A stretch of 64,000 nt of DNA from Halicephalobus mephisto (GCA_009193035.1 SWDT01000009.1:62001-126000); one strand, 5' to 3'; positions 9,421-22,533 are shown, counted from the first letter of the stretch. Notes: generated by a model from the letters alone, not told the origin. Translations and numbers: made by a program.

Positions 9421-12400
9421 CCCTCGTCAGCAGTCAAGTTATCGACATTATTACTATCCTAAAAATCACAAAAATTCAAATATCTTTATTCTAAAACTCG
9501 CAAAAATTAAAATATTTTCATTCTAAAAAATCGCAAAAATTCAAAAATTTCTATCCTAAAAATCACAAAAATTCAAATATCTTTATTCTAAAAATCGCAA
9601 AAATTCAAATATTTCTATTTCTAAAAGTTGTAAAAATTCGAAAATTAAAAAAATTCAAATATCTTTATCCTAAAAATCACAAAAATTCAGAAATTTATAT
9701 CCTAAAAATCACAAAAATTAAAATATCTTTATCCTAAAAATTGTAAAAATTTAAATATTTTTATTTTAAAAATCACAAAAATTTAAATACTATTTTTATT
9801 AATTTTTGTATTCAAACAAGACCAGTTTTTACAAAACAGACAAAAGTGATTATTTATTTCGGGCAGACCAAGAGTAAAGCTTAGCAACCGAGAAAAACAA
9901 ATGAGTTACTGTTTGGAATTCGCACGAATACACTATCATACGATTATTAAAAGAAAACACGGCCGTTACGGAAGTCCAGAAAATTTTCTCAACACGAATT
10001 TAAAAATTTTCCACTCAAGACCAAAAATTGAAAATTTAATTTTTTTAATTCAAAATTATAAAAAAAAATGATTATTACGAAATTCCCAACACGAATTTAA
10101 AAATTTTTCCATTTAAGGCCAAAAATTGAAAATAAATTTAATTTTTTTAAATTCAAAATTACAAAAAAAATGATTGTTACGAAATTCTCAACACGAATTT
10201 GAAATTTTCCATTTAAGACCAAAAATTGAAAATTTAGTTTTTTTAATTCAAAATTATAGAAAAATGATTGTTATGAAATTCTAAAAAATTCCCAACACGA
10301 ATTTGAAATTTTCCATTTAAGACCAAAAATTGTAAATTAAAAATTTTTTGAAATTCTAAAATTACAAAAAAATGATTGTTACGAAATCCGAAAAAATTTT
10401 ATAATTTTCCATTCAGGACCTAGAATTGCAAAATTTTGAATTTATGTTTAGAAATTTATAAAATTACACCAAAATTACAAAGAAAAAATTCCATTCAAGA
10501 CCGAAAACTAAGAAATTCTGTTTACGTGGTTCCAGAGAATTTCAAAAAGTACATATTGGATTTCGAAAATTCCTAGAATTTTATTTTTTCCGATTTTTCT
10601 ATAGTAGCCAAGAAAGCATCCAAAATCCAAACCTCGTCTATTTTGTTAAATCCAAAAAATTGCGAACAGTGACAATTGAGTATTTTTATGAAAAAAAAAC
10701 AAAAGATCTCGTGTCAGGACATTCGTGTCGGGACCAATGGAGCACTCATGTCGAGACCAATGAAACATTCGTGCTAGGACCGACAAGGTTATTCGCGCCA
10801 AGACCAATGAAGCATTCGTGCTAGGACCAACGGGGCTATTCGTGCCAAGACCAATGAGACATTCGTACTAGGACCGACAAGGTTATTCGCGCCAAGACCA
10901 ATGAAGTATTCGTGCCGGGACCGACAAGGTTATTCGTGCCAAGACCAATGAAACATTCGTGCTAGGACCAACAATGCTATTCGTGCCGGGACCGACGGGG
11001 CACTCGTGCGGAGACCGACAGAACACTCGAGTCGGTCCTCGAAGTTCCACAAGCAGGCGTCTTCCGGGATCCGGCCTCTGGCCAATTCCCAATGCAAATC
11101 GGGTTCTTCCGAATTTTTCGAATTTTTGCTTTATTTTTTAGTTTTTATTAAATTTTGAATTTTTTAGTTTCTAAAAAATCGTTATTTTTATTAAATTAAA
11201 AAAAACCAAAATTCAATCAAGTTTTTTGTTTTTTGGACAGTTTTCCCACGATAGGACCAAACAGTAGCAGATAGGAAAAAAGATAAGAACGGCATTCGTG
11301 CCAAGTAAGGTCAATCGACGTAATCTGAGTGATTTAGGGACTTGACAAATTTCTCCATCAAAAATCAAAAATCCATGGAAAATAAAAAAAATATAAAAAA
11401 AAATTACAAAAATTCTAAATTTTTTAATTTTCGAAAAAATTAGAAAAATTCTAAATTTTTAAATTTTCGAAAAAATTACAAAAATTCTAAATTTTTAAAT
11501 TTTCAAAAAAATCGAAAATTCTAAATCTTTAAATTTTCGAAAAAATTAAAAATTAAAATTCTAAAAATTAAAAAACTAAAAAATATTTTAAAAACTTAAA
11601 ATTGAACATTTTTAGAAAATTTAAAAATTTACAATTATTAAATAATAATAAAAATTATTTTAAAACTTTTGAAAATCAAAAATTTAAACGAATTGTGATA
11701 TAAATTTTCGAAATTTTATAAATCTTCGAAAATAAAAAAATATTTTAAAAATTTTCAATTTTATTCTAGGTCTTCAGAATACTATACTGGATTCCGGAAA
11801 ATTCTGTAGAATCCTAATATTACGAAAATTAACATTTTTACAAAAAATTTTTCAACACGAAATTTCGAAATTTTATAAATTTTAAAAAATAAAAAAGTAT
11901 TTTAAAAATTTTCAATTTTATTCTAGGTCTTCAGAATCTTCCATCAAATTCCGGAAGATTCTGTAGAATCCTAATATTACAAAAAATTTTTCAACACGAA
12001 ATTTCGAAATTTTATAAATTTTAAAAAATAAAAAAATAATTTAAAAATTTTCAATTTTATTCTAGGTCTTCAGAATCTTCCACCGAATTCCAGAAGATTC
12101 TGTAGAATCTTAATATTACAAAAATTTTTTCAACACGAAATTTCGAAATTTTATAATCTTCGAAAATTTTTAAAATTATTCTAAATTTTATAATTTATTA
12201 TTCTAGAAGTCTTCAGAATCCTCCGCTAGATTCAAAAGACCCTAGAAACTTCCGCAAGATATTCACATTACGAAAAACGAACATTTTTACGAAATTATCT
12301 CGACACGAACTCCCGAAACCTTCTGAAATCTGGATTTCAGATCTCGATTCCAAAATTTTTCATTCTAAAAAAGTTCAAAAATTTTTTAATTTAAAAAAAA

Positions 12401-13316
12401 ATGCAAAATTTTAAAAAAATATAAAATTTAAAAAAAAATAAAAATTTTTTAAAAACAGAAAATTTTAAAAAATATATAAAATTTTTAAAAAATATATAAA
12501 ATTTAAAAAAAAAAATATAAAATTTAAAAGAAAAATAAAAATATAAAATTTTAAAAATAAAAATTTTTTTTAATATAAAATTTAAAAAAAAATAAAAATT
12601 TTTAAAAAACAGAAAATTTTAAAAAATATATAAAATTTTTAAAAAAAATATAAAATTCAAAAAAAAAATATAAAATTTAAAAAAAAAATAAAAATATAAA
12701 ATTTCACTTACAGTAATAACTTTGAATTTCTTCCTAAGACTTCACAATTATTCCCCAACTTGTCCTATTTGTTTAAAAAACTTATATTTTTCATTTTTAA
12801 ACTTCAAAAAGGGCGTTCCTGCCAGAGGCAACTCCCAACTGTTCCCGGGAGACGACTTCTCACATAACTCTCAAAAAAGACAAGGAATTCCGGTTCCCGA
12901 GAGCCAATAATTCTGACCCTTGATGGTGTTTTTCCATTTTTTAAAAAACTACATTTGGTAATTTTTCATTTTTTTTAAAAGCAAAATTTCCAAAAATTAT
13001 TTCTTTAAAAAACTAAACTTAGTAATTTTTCATTTTTTAAAAACTAAATTTAGTAGTTTTTCATTTTTTAAAAACAAAATTTCCAAAAATTATTTTTTAA
13101 AAAATATATTTAGTAATTTTTCATTTTTTTAAAGCAAAATTTCCAAAAATCACTTTTTAAAAGCAAAATTTCCAAAAATCATTTTTTAAAAACTAAATTT
13201 AGTAGTTTTTCATTTTTTTTAAAAGCAAAATTTCCAAAAATTATTTCTTTAAAAAACTACATTTGGTAATTTTTTATTTTTTTAAAGCAAAATTTCCAAA
13301 AATCACTTTTAAAAAA
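9421..13316. repeat. Intergenic repeats between madd-4 and ints-4
   Basis: 9450-9790 has about nine ~39-bp units (CCTAAAAATCACAAAAATTC). 9985-10400 has five ~90-130 bp units (CAACACGAATTTGAAATTTT). 10700-11045 is a minisatellite listed separately. 11390-11560 is a ~55-bp array. 11690-12190 has four ~125-bp units (TTATTCTAGGTCTTCAGAAT). 12360-12710 is A-rich. 12930-13310 has about seven ~70-bp units (GCAAAATTTCCAAAAATC). 12780-12920 is a small complex island. The madd-4 long promoter should lie just right of 9420. No gene is seen. Confidence 0.6.
10700..11045. repeat. Minisatellite of ATTCGTGCCAAGACCAATG units
   Basis: About fourteen units of 24-30 bp alternate between CATTCGTGCTAGGACC and TATTCGTGCCAAGACC, separated by GACAAGGT, AATGAA or AACGGGG. 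It is markedly more G+C-rich than its surroundings. The short open frames across it are repeat-driven. Confidence 0.85.
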
Positions 13317-16300
13317 CTACGATATTGTTTTGACTTGTGTCGGTTTCGTCTGTACTTGGCAACTTGCCGGTTTCAACACATCATCAGCATTCGGTAAAGA
13401 AACAAAATATCCTTGAGCATTAGCCGAAGTTCTTGGAGATGGTGTAAAACCATAACATTTATCATAAAACAAAATTGTTTTTGATTCATCTTTAATAATA
13501 AATAATCCAAAAGTCATGTTGATTATTGAAGGAAGAATTAGGCCTTCTTTAGCAACAATAATAACGTTCGTTTTTAATCTGTATTGATTTTCTGAAATTT
13601 TTTCAAAATCTGATTTTGACGGCAAAAAATACGCACAAGTATCATCCAGATATTTAATCTAAAAAAATAAATAAATTTAAAAAATAAAAAAAAACAAACT
13701 TTAATTTTAAATTTTCCAATATCTTCAATTGTAAAGTTATTCAAAATACAGTTCACAAATACACCCGTAGGCAGGCCAATAATCAGACTTATATTTTTAA
13801 TTTCTGCCGGTTCAATAATTTTAACCGTTTTTAATCCTATTTTTTTAAAATATATTTTTTTTTCAAGTTTCAAAAACGAATTTTCATTCAATTCAAAAAT
13901 TGATTCTCCAACTGTAACTTTTCCATCCACAACATCCGCCATGTATTTCATTAAAAATTTTAATTTTTCAGTTGCTTCTTTTTTCATCCATGTCAATTTT
14001 CTGAAAATTTTAAATTTTAATCCACTATTTGACAGAAAACCCACCGATTGACTTTCGTTAAATCTTCTAGGAAAATTTTTCTTTGAAAAACATTAAAATT
14101 CTGATCTTTGAACATTCTAATTCTACAGTAAATAATAGAAAGCACAAGTGAACATTCCAATAAAAACATACGGACGTGTTCTTCAACACCTTGGTACCTG
14201 TATTCAATAAAGGACAGTTTTTCCATTGCTTCTTGAATTTCCAAAAATGAACACAAATTTCCACTCATAACTTCGTTAATAATTTTATCCATCAACATCA
14301 TCAGCTCCGTTAATCCATAAAGATAGTTACTAGCATTCGAAAATTGGGGTTCCACCGAAAGGAAGAACTTCATGTCACTAAAAATCCCTTCCATAAATCC
14401 AAAATTGTAAACTTCAAAAACCAAAAAAGTTAAAATTCAAGTGTCAAATTAAAGAAAATAAAATTTAAAAAATTTCAAATTTAAGAAAACTATTAAATTT
14501 AAGAAAATCTCTAAATTTAAGAAAACTATTAAATTTAAGAAACTTTTCAAATTTAAGAAAACTATTAAATTTAAGAAAATTTCTAAATTTAAGAAACTTC
14601 AAATTTAAGAAAATTTCTAAATTTAAGGAAACTATTAAATTTAAAAAAACTTTAAAAATACTTACTTTAATAATTGTCGAAAATCCCTTTCCCTTTGTCC
14701 GAAATCAGTTTTCTTCTGAATCTCCATTAGTCTATTATATTCTCGTCCGACAATAGCATCAATATCTTCTCTTTGTTCTTTCTGATTTTGCGAAAATACA
14801 GTATGTCTTCGATTATCTGAATCAAACTCAGGAATTGAACAAACAAGATTCGGCATTGCCAATCTTAAAAAACGGTAATGTTTCTGGGCATATTCCGGCA
14901 GCAAAGCTCGAACAGCAGCCGATTTCGAAGCTGCATTTAACGCCAGGATCAATTTAGTCAAATCTAAAAAAAATAAAATTCAAAAAAATTCGAAAAACAA
15001 AACTTACAAAATGGATCATCTATTTTTTCTTCTTTTCTTTGAAGATACGGATGAACTTTGTAAATTTCACTCACGATATCCACAGCCAAATGAGCATGAC
15101 GTACTCCAATGGACGAAATACACTCAAAAATGTGATTTTTATCTTCTGGAAACCTGTACATTGTCTCCAGAAGCCTTTGTAACAAGAAACTAAGGCAGTC
15201 TTGTTGAACAAAATTACTTTTTCCAATCAATTCCATTAATGCCATTCTACTTTCCGGACTTGCATCCTAAAAAATACTTATATTTCAAAATCATAAATCA
15301 TAAAATTCCCAAAAACTACAGTAACCACAGTAACCAATACAGTAATTTCAATTTTACACGGCAATTATGAATTTTACAGTTTCGTAATTAAAAAATCCTA
15401 AAAAAATCTCGCCTAAGGCAGTACGATGATTATTTCCCAGCGGAATTTCTAATTTAGTAAAAATAGTTTCATTTATTTTAAGACCAATTTTGAATTATTA
15501 AATTAACTTAATATGCTCAATCAAGAAATCAAAAATTATTTCAAAATAAAAAATTCAAAACTTATGCAAAATCAAATATTTTATAACTTATTCCTTTTTA
15601 GCCTGATTTTCTACTACAATATTCTAAAACAACAATCAGAAAAGAAAAAATCAAAAACCAATGGAAATCAAAAAATATCGTTAAAACTTAAATTTCTAAA
15701 TTTACACAAAATAAAACCCTCTGAGGATTAATACTTACATATTACAGTACTATACTTATCCGAAAAACAATAACTACCACTACAGTAACCCGTTAAAAAA
15801 CTACTTTTTAAATTTAAAAAACTCACATCGAAACCAGTTAACAGAGTTTTCAGTTGTTCTAATTCCAAAGTACCGTATGTCACTAAGGGAGTCAATGCCC
15901 GGATTGCGTCGATCCTGACAGCAGCGATTTCATCGTTGAACATATCCGCCAAGTGATCAATACAAGCATTTGCAAAAATAGGCCTATTTGCTGCTAGTTT
16001 GCCTAATGAATAAACCGCTGGTTGTCTTACTGCTTTAAATTCATCTTCCAGAGCAGAAACGAAGGCTCCACATGCTCCTGTTGGAATCAAAGATTGAGCT
16101 TCTTCTTCTTGACCTTCTACGGGACAATCTTCTCCTAATTTTTTTCCAGTACTCCATTCCGAATTCGAAGACACTGTTCTTCCATCAGCAAGACGTTTCA
16201 TGTTTTTCATCAACTTCTTGTCCAAGGTTTGAAACAAGAAAGATTCCGTCACGTTCTCAAACGTACCTAGCAACTTCGCCGCCTGACTCCGGACGTCCAC

Positions 16301-18191
16301 AACGAGGTCGTTCATGGCGTGACAAACAAACGTAAAAGCATCGTCCGTCAATCTTAGAGGAAAATTCCGATTTTTCGAAACCATTCTAAAAATTAAAAAT
16401 TAAAAATCCTATAAAAACCAAAAATTTTTACAAATTTGTCCCAACACGAAATTTTAAAAACCAAAACATCCCACATGATGGTCATTTCGTAATTGAATTT
16501 TTGAAAATATATTCTACTTAAAAAACTCCAAATTGGGATATATGAAGTACAAATTCTTGTTTTCAAAAAATAACAATTATATATGAAATCGAAAGTTCCG
16601 GAAATTACAACTCCCGGATACAGTATTAAAAGTAATTTTTCAAACGGTTTGTAAAAATAATTATGTGACGTTTCTGTCCCAAGACTTCATATTCTAATTT
16701 CAAAGTTAAAGCTTTACAAAAAGCACTTATAATACCGTAAGAAAACCCAGGAATTCCGAATCTAGAATCAGAATCAAAAGTTGATTTCCACAATTTTGGA
16801 TTCTGAAACATAATCTTTGATTCTGATTTTAGGATTTTTAATGTCCTTAAAGTTGAACAAAAAGCACTTCCAATGATGTAATAAAATTCATAGATTCTGG
16901 ATCTAGAATCAGAATCAGAAGTTAATTTCCACAATTTTGGATTCTGAAGACCAATTTTTGATTCTAAAGATACTTGAAACTTCATAAAAACCCTATTAAA
17001 AAAGTGAAAAGTCGCCTAAATGGCTTCTAAAATACTATATAACAAATTTAAAGTTACCTAAAATAGTTTTTAACTTTTAATTTTCAAATTAAAATTGCAA
17101 AATTGGAGCACAAGGACCCAGGACAGAAATGTTTCCTCACGGTAAAACTACTTACTCTTCTGGAAAGAACTGAGAATACAGTTTGACGATCCGGAGTGCA
17201 GATAACTTGACGAAAACGTCCGAATTTTCCGTCAAATTCGTGAACAAATCGTAATATTCCAATGGAGCTTTTTGTTCTTCGTTGAAAAAATCCTCCATCC
17301 CTTCTATGATTATCCTCCGGACCTTAGGGCATCTGTCATTACAGTAATCCATCAAGTAATCTCGCAGGGATTTCTTGGATTCTTCGATTTTTTCTCGTTT
17401 CAGATATTCGATCAAAAATTTCGCGGTGAAAATTCTGGAATTATCGGCGTCATACAGTAATTTCCGTTTTGCAGCAGCCACGAGCTCGGAACAGTGTTCA
17501 GTGGACATTTTTCCGTTTTTTAAAAGCACTTCCAGAAGACTCAAAAAACACCCTAAATGCCGGTCCCCGAACGCCTTCACGTTGACGGAATTGTAAAAAG
17601 TAACTCCGACTTCAGAATCCAAGGAATAACGCACAAATAACGCTCTGGCAAGCTGCAGAAACTCTGGAATAAATACATCTCGCTGAGGGACGGAAAAAGT
17701 CGAATATCCACTGGCAAGCAGCTCGGCCAATTTCCCGACCAACTTGACGACATCGGTCTCGCTCAACCGGTGGATGTATACGGAATTGATCCGGGCTAAT
17801 GTCTTCTTGATGCTGGAAGTAATAAAGCAATAAGAACAAAGTACACACAAAACTTACTTGTCGTACTTGAGGTCAGAAACGGACAACTCCTCAAGGACGG
17901 AACTGAACTGGCTCAGCTGGGGCTTGATGTCGACCTTCCACTCTGGTCTCGGCTTCTGTCTTGGAGCACTCTGAATTGGGGCCAGAATCTGAAAGAATTC
18001 ATATATCAAAAGCTGCTCGAAAAGCGGTTTACCTCAGGTTTGGATTCGGCCTTGAACTCGATCTGAGGAGAGAACCCGAAGCCAGGGTTCTCCCGTCCTT
18101 TGATGAACTGAGCTCCTTCGGGGAAACTCCCGGGTCTCTTCCTCGGATCCACTGCCGGCCTCTTCCGTTCTCTACTTCCTCCTCGAAACAT
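13317..18191 (-). CDS. ints-4: Integrator complex subunit 4 (HEAT-repeat protein)
   Basis: Nuclear Integrator subunit; with INTS9 and INTS11 it forms the RNA-cleavage module acting on snRNA and other Pol II transcripts. Exons (minus): 18191-18033, 17988-17858, 17812-17156, 16385-15827, 15266-15008, 14963-14666, 14377-14045, 14000-13700, 13658-13317. They total 3039 nt, in frame from ATG to TAG, giving 1012 aa (human INTS4 963). Diagnostic matches are in exon 4: VRSQAAKLLG, TLDKKLM, GACGAFVSALEDE and DMFNDEI, followed by HEAT-like helices; IIEPAEI near the C-terminus also fits the family. The N-terminal 50 residues are basic and Pro/Gly-rich, an unusual extension. The start is chosen because a TTTCCAG acceptor sits nine bases upstream, as for spliced-leader addition. 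Introns are as short as 44 bp (14001-14044). It is divergent from rpb-2. Confidence 0.93.
15267..15826 (-). other. ints-4 intron 4
   Basis: A 560-bp intron with no strong tandem repeat and several CTACAGTAACC motifs. No nested gene is supported. Confidence 0.4.
16386..17155 (-). repeat. ints-4 intron 3 with a ~130-bp duplication
   Basis: 16720-16830 and 16860-16965 are related units (AATCTAGAATCAGAATCA, CCACAATTTTGGATTCTGAA). The open frame 16626-16985 on the minus strand arises from this repeat. Confidence 0.5.
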
Positions 18192-18200
18192 GACGGGATT

Positions 18201-18203
18201 CTG
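18201..18203 (-). other. Probable spliced-leader acceptor of ints-4
   Basis: CGCTTTCCAG on the minus strand ends nine bases before the ints-4 ATG, with no upstream exon in reach. This is the usual position for SL trans-splicing in nematodes. Inferred from sequence only. Confidence 0.5.
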
Positions 18204-18710
18204 GAAAGCGAAATGGAGTACGAGAACTGAGCACTTTCGAAATCTCCAACGAAGGAAATCCCGACACGAAAAGTTCCGTTTTCCTTTCTTCGAGTTCCCG
18301 TATCGCTTTCGAAATTCCTCTTTTTTGCTTATTTTTATTTAACTTACCACCTTTATTCTTCCTTGATATGTAAGAGGATTTCAGAAAGGAAAACAAAACA
18401 CAAAAATTAGAATATTTTTCCAATTTTTAAATTGAGAAATCCCGACACGAAAAACTTTGTTTTTTCATTGAGGTTGCGCATTCCTGAAATCTCCTTTTTC
18501 ATTAATCTCCTTCGAATATGGTATTTCCGTCCTTATTTGATATATGACGGGATTTTGCAGACGAAAACGATATGCAAAAATTGGAACTCCTTCTTAATCT
18601 TTGGGGAAATCCCGACACGAAAAGTTTCGTTTTTCTCTGACTTCGCGCGTTTTGTTTCGAAATCCCCTTTTTGTTGCTTTTTACTTGTTTTTGTCTTAAT
18701 TCGCGTTTTT

Positions 18711-18713
18711 CAG
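18711..18713 (+). other. Probable spliced-leader acceptor of rpb-2
   Basis: CGCGTTTTTCAG ends eight bases before the rpb-2 ATG at 18722. It matches the consensus seen at the internal introns of this gene. Inferred. Confidence 0.5.
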
Positions 18714-18721
18714 ACCCAATC

Positions 18722-21700
18722 ATGTTCGACGACGATCAATATGGCGACGACATCATGGGTGATTACTCTGAGTACAAGGGGATCGATCCTCAGCTGTTCG
18801 AAGAGGACATAGAAGGACAAGATGCTTGGCAGGTTTGTTTCTTCCTAAAAATCCAAGTTTTTATATAAATATCACTATAGGAAGCGTGTTGGGCTGTAAT
18901 TTCTGCTTATTTCGACGAAAAAGGTCTTGTTCGTCAGCAATTGGACAGTTTTGACGAGTTTGTCCAAACAATTGTTCAGAAAATCGTCGAAGACACTCCT
19001 TTGATCGAATTGCAAAGCGAAAGAGTGACTTACAATGATGATTTGGATAACCCGGCGCAATTCGCGATCAAGTTTGGTCAGATTTACCTCTCGAGACCGA
19101 CGCATTGGGAGAAAGACGGATCTCCGACCGGATTGATGCCGAATGAGGCCAGATTGCGGAATCTCACGTATTCCTCTCCTCTGTATGTCGACGTGACCAA
19201 GACCGAAACCAGAGGTGATGAATCCCACAGTACTCTCGTCGAGAAGGTCTACGTAGGCAAAATCCCCATCATGTTGAGGTCCAGTTACTGTATGCTCTCC
19301 AACATGAGTGACCGGGATCTGGCAGAACTCAACGAGTGCCCCCTCGATCCTGGAGGATACTTTATTATCCACGGATCTGAGAAGGTCGTGATTGCCCAAG
19401 AGAAGATGGCCACGAATACTGTCTACGTGTTCTCGACGAAAGACGGAAAGTACGCCTACAAAACCGAATGTCGTTCTTACCTGGAGAACTCGAGCAGACC
19501 TGTTTCCACGCTTTTTGTGAACATGACCTCGAAGGCCAGCAAGAATTTGAACAAGTCAAGCATGGGCCAGCGGATTATCGCCATCTTGCCGTATATCAAA
19601 CAGGAAATCCCCATCATCATTGTTTTCCGTGCTCTTGGATTTGTCTCAGATCGGGATATTTTGGAGCATATTATCTACGACTTTGATGACGTTGAAATGA
19701 TGGAAATGGTTAAGCCGTCGTTGGATGAAGCCTTCGTTATCCAAGATCAGACCGTCGCTCTCAATTTCATCGGAGCTCGTGGTGCTAAACCAGGTGTTAC
19801 GAAAGAACAGAGAATCAAATACGCGAAGGAAATTCTCCAGAAGGAACTTTTGCCTCATGTTGGTATTTCGGACCATTGTGAAACGAAAAAGTCTTATTTC
19901 ATTGGATATATGGTGCACAGATTGCTGTTGGCCGCTCTCGGTCGACGTGAATTGGATGATCGTGATCACTTGGGAAACAAGAGACTGGATTTGGCCGGAC
20001 CGCTGCTGGCTTTCCTCTTCAGGGCGTTGATCAAGAATTTGATGAAGGAAATTCGTTTAACAGCTCAGAAGTACATCAATAAGAATGGCAATTTTGACGT
20101 TAGAGTGTGTATTAAACAGACGATTATCTCTAGAGGTCTGGAGTATTCTCTGGCTACTGGCAATTGGGGCGATCAGAAAAAAGCTCATCAATCTAGGGCT
20201 GGTGTTAGTCAAGTTTTGAATAGATTGACATACACAGCTACTTTGTCGCATCTTAGAAGATGTAATTCTCCAATTGGACGTGAAGGTAAACTTGCAAAAC
20301 CTCGACAACTTCATAATACACAATGGGGATTTGTTTGTCCTGCAGAAACTCCAGAAGGTCAAGCAGTAGGACTTGTGAAAAATCTGGCTTTGATGTCTTA
20401 TATTTCTGTTGGATCTCAACCAGAACCTATTTTGGAATTTTTGGAAGAATGGTCAATGGAAAATCTCGAAGAAGTTGCACCTTCGACAATTGCGGATGCT
20501 GCTAAAATTTTCGTGAATGGAGCTTGGGTTGGTATTCATCGTGATCCAGAACAGTTGATGAAAACATTGAAGAAATTAAGAAGACAAATGGATATTATTG
20601 TTACTGAAGTGTCAATGGTGAGAGATATTCGTGATAGAGAAATTAGAATTCAAACAGATCCAGGTAGAGTTTGTCGTCCGTTGTTGATTGTTAAAGAAGA
20701 TGGAACTTTGGCATTGAAAAAAGGACATGTTGAGAAATTGAAAATGAATGAAGCAGGAAAATCAGAAGGAAGTTGGTCTGAAATGATGGGAAATGGTATT
20801 GTGGAATTGATTGATGCTCTTGAAGAAGGTAAATTTGATATTTTTGAAATTGTATATTATGTAAATTTTCAGAAACATTGATGATTGCAATGGTTCCGGA
20901 TGACCTTAAATCAGGAGGATATTGTGATACGTATACGCATTGTGAAATTCATCCTGCTATGATTCTTGGTGTTTGTGCTTCTATTATTCCATTCCCGGAT
21001 CATAATCAAAGTCCTCGTAACACTTATCAAAGTGCTATGGGTAAACAAGCAATGGGAGTATATGCTACTAATTTTCACATTAGAATGGATACTTTGGCTC
21101 ATATTCTTTATTATCCTCAAAAACCATTAGTTACAACACGTTCAATGGAATATTTGAGATTTAATGAATTGCCTGCTGGTATTAATGCAGTTGTTGCGAT
21201 TTTGTCGTATTCAGGATATAATCAAGAAGATTCTGTTATTATGAATTCTTCAGGAATTGATCGTGGATTATTTAGATCTGTAAGTTTTAAATTGTTTATA
21301 TATGGGAATTTTTTGATTTTAGGTTTTTTATCGATCGTATCGTGATGCTGAAGCGAATGTTGATGGTGCTAATGAAGAATTGATTGAAAAACCACGAAGA
21401 GAAGTTGTTACGGGAATGAGACATGCAATTTATGATAAATTGGATGAAGATGGTATTGTTTCGTTAGGAATGAGAGTTTCTGGAGATGATGTGATTATTG
21501 GTAAAACAGTTGCTCTTCCTGATCAAGATGATGAAGGTGAAACAACAATGAAAAAGTATAAAAAACGAGATAATTCGACATTCCTTAGAGGATCAGAAAC
21601 TGGCATTGTGGATCAAGTTATGGTGACATTGGATGAGAATGGATATAAGTTCTGTAAAATTCGAGTTAGATCTGTTCGTCTTCCGCAAATTGGAGATAAA

Positions 21701-22470
21701 TTTGCATCTCGTCATGGTCAGAAAGGTACTATGGGAATTATGTATCGACAAGAAGACATGCCATTTACGGCAGATGGAATAACGCCGGATATTATTATTA
21801 ATCCTCATGCTGTACCTTCTAGAATGACAATTGGTCACTTGATTGAATGTTTACAAGGTAAATTATCGGCTAACAAAGGTGAAATTGGTGATGCTACTCC
21901 GTTTAATGATGCTGTTAATGTTCAGAAGATTAGTAGTTTATTGAAAGCGTATGATTATCATTTGAGAGGTAATGAAGTTATGTTTAATGGACATACAGGA
22001 AGAAAATTGACTACACAGATTTTCCTTGGACCTACGTATTATCAAAGATTGAAACATATGGTTGATGATAAAATTCATTCTCGTGCTAGAGGACCTGTTC
22101 AAGGTATGAATAGACAACCTATGGAAGGTCGTGCTCGTGATGGTGGTTTGAGATTTGGTGAAATGGAACGTGATTGTCAAATTTCGCATGGTGCTGCACA
22201 GTTTTTGAAAGAACGTTTGTTTGAAATTTCTGATCCTTATCATGTATATGTTTGCAATAATTGTGGATTAATTGTGATTGCGAACTTGAGGACGAATTCA
22301 TTTGAATGTCGAGTAAGTTGAAGAAAGTAGTTTTTAGATAATGAAATTTTGTGTTTTAGGCTTGTAGTAATAAAACTCAAGTGTCGGCGATTTGTATACC
22401 GTATGCTTGTAAGCTTCTTTTCCAAGAATTGATGTCGATGTCGATTGCTCCGAGATTGATGGTGAATTGA
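18722..22470 (+). CDS. rpb-2: RNA polymerase II second-largest subunit RPB2
   Basis: Core catalytic subunit of RNA polymerase II. Exons 18722-18832, 18881-20828, 20873-21279, 21323-22312 and 22360-22470 total 3567 nt, in frame, 1188 aa (human 1174). Hallmarks in order: an acidic N-terminus, [18 protein letters not shown] near residue 396, [29 protein letters not shown] near residue 800 (acidic residues at the active centre), [12 protein letters not shown], and the C-terminal zinc site formed by CNNC (about residues 1133/1136) and C-R-A-C (1151/1154) split across the last intron. It ends in a conserved [16 protein letters not shown] tail. Two of the four introns are 43-44 bp. Codon use drifts from C/G-ending in the first ~1.2 kb to strongly A/T-ending afterwards. 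An AATAAA lies 58 bp past the stop. Confidence 0.97.
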
Positions 22471-22527
22471 AATCTTACGGGCAGAATGTTGATCTGGAAT
22501 TGTGTAGTTTTTATTTTTTTATTATGG

Positions 22528-22533
22528 AATAAA
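22528..22533 (+). terminator. AATAAA polyadenylation signal of rpb-2
   Basis: A canonical AATAAA 58 bases after the rpb-2 stop, 143 bases before the next ATG. Confidence 0.6.

Larger units (their letters stand above)
18192..18721. promoter_or_regulatory. Shared divergent promoter of ints-4 and rpb-2, built of three repeats
   Basis: This 530-bp spacer separates the two divergent start codons. It consists of three tandem units of about 177 bp (about 18189-18368, 18368-18545, 18545-18720). Each carries an ATGACGGGATT-like segment and then GAAATCCCGACACGAAAAG (near 18246, 18429 and 18606). The left unit runs into the ints-4 5' end, and the right unit ends at the rpb-2 trans-splice acceptor. No TATA-like element stands out. 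The promoter role is inferred from position. Confidence 0.6.

Noticed and set aside
9130..9526. Plus-strand open frames opposite the first madd-4 exon
   Set aside because: They are shadows of the minus-strand exon, which has a signal peptide, a thrombospondin repeat and matching splice phases.
12722..12920. Small complex island with an open frame on the plus strand and a GTAAGT-like donor on the minus strand
   Set aside because: No partner exon or acceptor was found in phase for either neighbouring gene.
16626..16985. 119-aa minus-strand frame in ints-4 intron 3
   Set aside because: Created by a ~130-bp duplication; skipping it keeps the INTS4 frame and homology intact.
19365..20419. Minus-strand frames of 64-120 aa across rpb-2
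   Set aside because: Antisense shadows of a fully conserved coding sequence.
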